Of a DNA stretch of 64,000 bases, positions 63,101 through 64,000 are shown in pieces. Source of the DNA: Mansonella perstans (Eukaryota; Nematoda; Chromadorea; Rhabditida; Onchocercidae); NCBI GenBank assembly GCA_037074765.1, contig JBAMDO010000232.1, forward strand, positions 21,409 to 85,408, read 5' to 3'. The notes beneath the pieces were generated by a model. That model was not told the DNA's origin. It worked only from the letters and a program-made list of their open reading frames with translations, and ran no database searches. Position 1 is the stretch's first letter. Each line of letters begins with the position of its first letter. The position numbers were made by a program, and so were the translations under genes.

Positions 63101-64000
63101 GGAAATATATCCAATTTCAAAAAAAAATCAAATTTTTTTTTTTTTTGAAAAATTCCTACAGCTTTCAGATTCTTTCTTTTTATTCGCACTTTTACCACTT
63201 CTCTAATATTATCTTTCTTTCTCTCATTTCATAGATAATAACATTTTCTTTTTCTTTTTTCCTACTTATTTTTCAAAAAAAAGAAAAAAAAAAAAATCTT
63301 TGTCATTACTAAAAATCGAAATTTTCTTTTTTCTTTTCCTGTTCAATTTATCCATTTAAATTTTAATTGTTCATTTATTTAAAGAAAAAAAGGATAGCAA
63401 AGCGTATTTGTATTTGTAAAAGAAAAAGAGAAAAAAAGTGAAAGAAAAATGGAAAAAAAAGAAAAAATAAAAAAAAAATGAAAGAAAAGTGTAACTGCCT
63501 GAAAATAACTACGTCGTAAAATATTTTGTCGCTATTAAAGTAAGTGGTGTTATATTTCCATTTGTTGAAGTGTTATATAAAATGGAGCAAACACAAAATA
63601 TCCTTAAACTTATTGCGAAAAGTTCTTGAATTTGTAAACCCATTTCAATTTAAGTGACCTCTCTTTCTTTTCCTCTCTCTCGTTCTCTCTCTACCTCCAT
63701 CTATTACGTGTTTTTTTTTTTCTCCACAATCAATGATATAAAGCAAAAGGAATGCGTAAAAAAATTAAAAATAATTAAATAAAAGCGTGTTTGTCTATTA
63801 CAAAAATTATACGAGGAAATGTTGCTATTTGTTGTTGTTTTGGTATTCAATTTGAATTAGATGAAATTAAAGCATAAATGGAGAAAAAGTAAAGGCAGGT
63901 TGTAACTTTGGTGCTTGAATTTCTATGTCACAAATTAGCAAACAAACTTTTATTTAACAATTTTCAAATATTTCAAATTCTTTAGGTTAAATATGTTTTC

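Larger units (their letters stand above)
53027..64000. other. Upstream region or first intron of cca-1, AT-rich, no exons found
   Basis: About 11 kb with no exon I can join in phase 0 to 52991-53026. It should contain the missing N-terminal coding exon, 5' UTR and control elements of the channel gene, unless these lie beyond the window. Open frames here come from A/T-rich and simple repeats. The end (63.0-63.5 kb) shows strong purine/pyrimidine strand asymmetry. Confidence 0.55.

Noticed and set aside
1..64000. CRISPR arrays, phage defence or toxin modules, tRNA or rRNA genes, integrated virus
   Set aside because: I looked for regular spaced repeats, tRNA cloverleaf sequence and viral protein motifs and found none. 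The window is ordinary nematode chromosome.

Overview
This is a nematode nuclear window, most likely from a filarial (spirurid) parasite. The inference rests on very AT-rich DNA, many short introns ending in TTTCAG, 5' acceptor sites with no visible upstream exon (typical of spliced-leader trans-splicing), and a nematode gene set: an innexin, a T-type calcium channel like CCA-1, and an ERI1-type exonuclease. I see no rRNA, tRNA, CRISPR array, phage or bacterial operon. All gene models were spliced by hand by matching exon phases. No gene is a single open frame.

Layout. 1-5.3 kb holds two weak or partial minus-strand genes: a small putative secreted or membrane protein, and an unrecognised helical protein with a well-resolved 3' end. 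5.3-14.2 kb is AT-rich sequence with simple repeats and no gene I can support. 14,214-16,531 (+) encodes a 229-residue four-pass membrane protein and includes a 23-nt microexon. It converges on 16,716-18,540 (-), a DEDDh 3'-5' exonuclease of the ERI1/THEX1 family. Upstream on the same strand, 19,187 to about 25,643 (-) is a BED-finger protein built on a domesticated hAT transposase fold, with a tandemly duplicated 61-codon exon. Divergent from it, 26,158-32,066 (+) encodes an MMS22L-family replication-repair protein in 19 exons. It converges on an 11-exon innexin (32,879-36,296, -). 38,558-53,026 (-) is a 41-exon T-type (EEDD) calcium channel alpha-1 subunit, cca-1, whose first coding exon I could not find. 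53-64 kb is AT-rich DNA upstream of cca-1 or within its first intron, with TG/TA, GAT and homopolymer repeats.

The genes do not form one pathway. The channel and the innexin both act in membrane excitability and coupling. The MMS22L gene and the BED/hAT gene share a short divergent 5' region. The ERI1-like gene lies head-to-tail behind the BED/hAT gene and could be its operon partner. The observations most worth following are the duplicated, apparently mutually exclusive BED half-finger exons; a micro-duplicated splice donor that would lengthen the channel's domain III pore region in frame by 20 residues; and two places where exon phases do not close.
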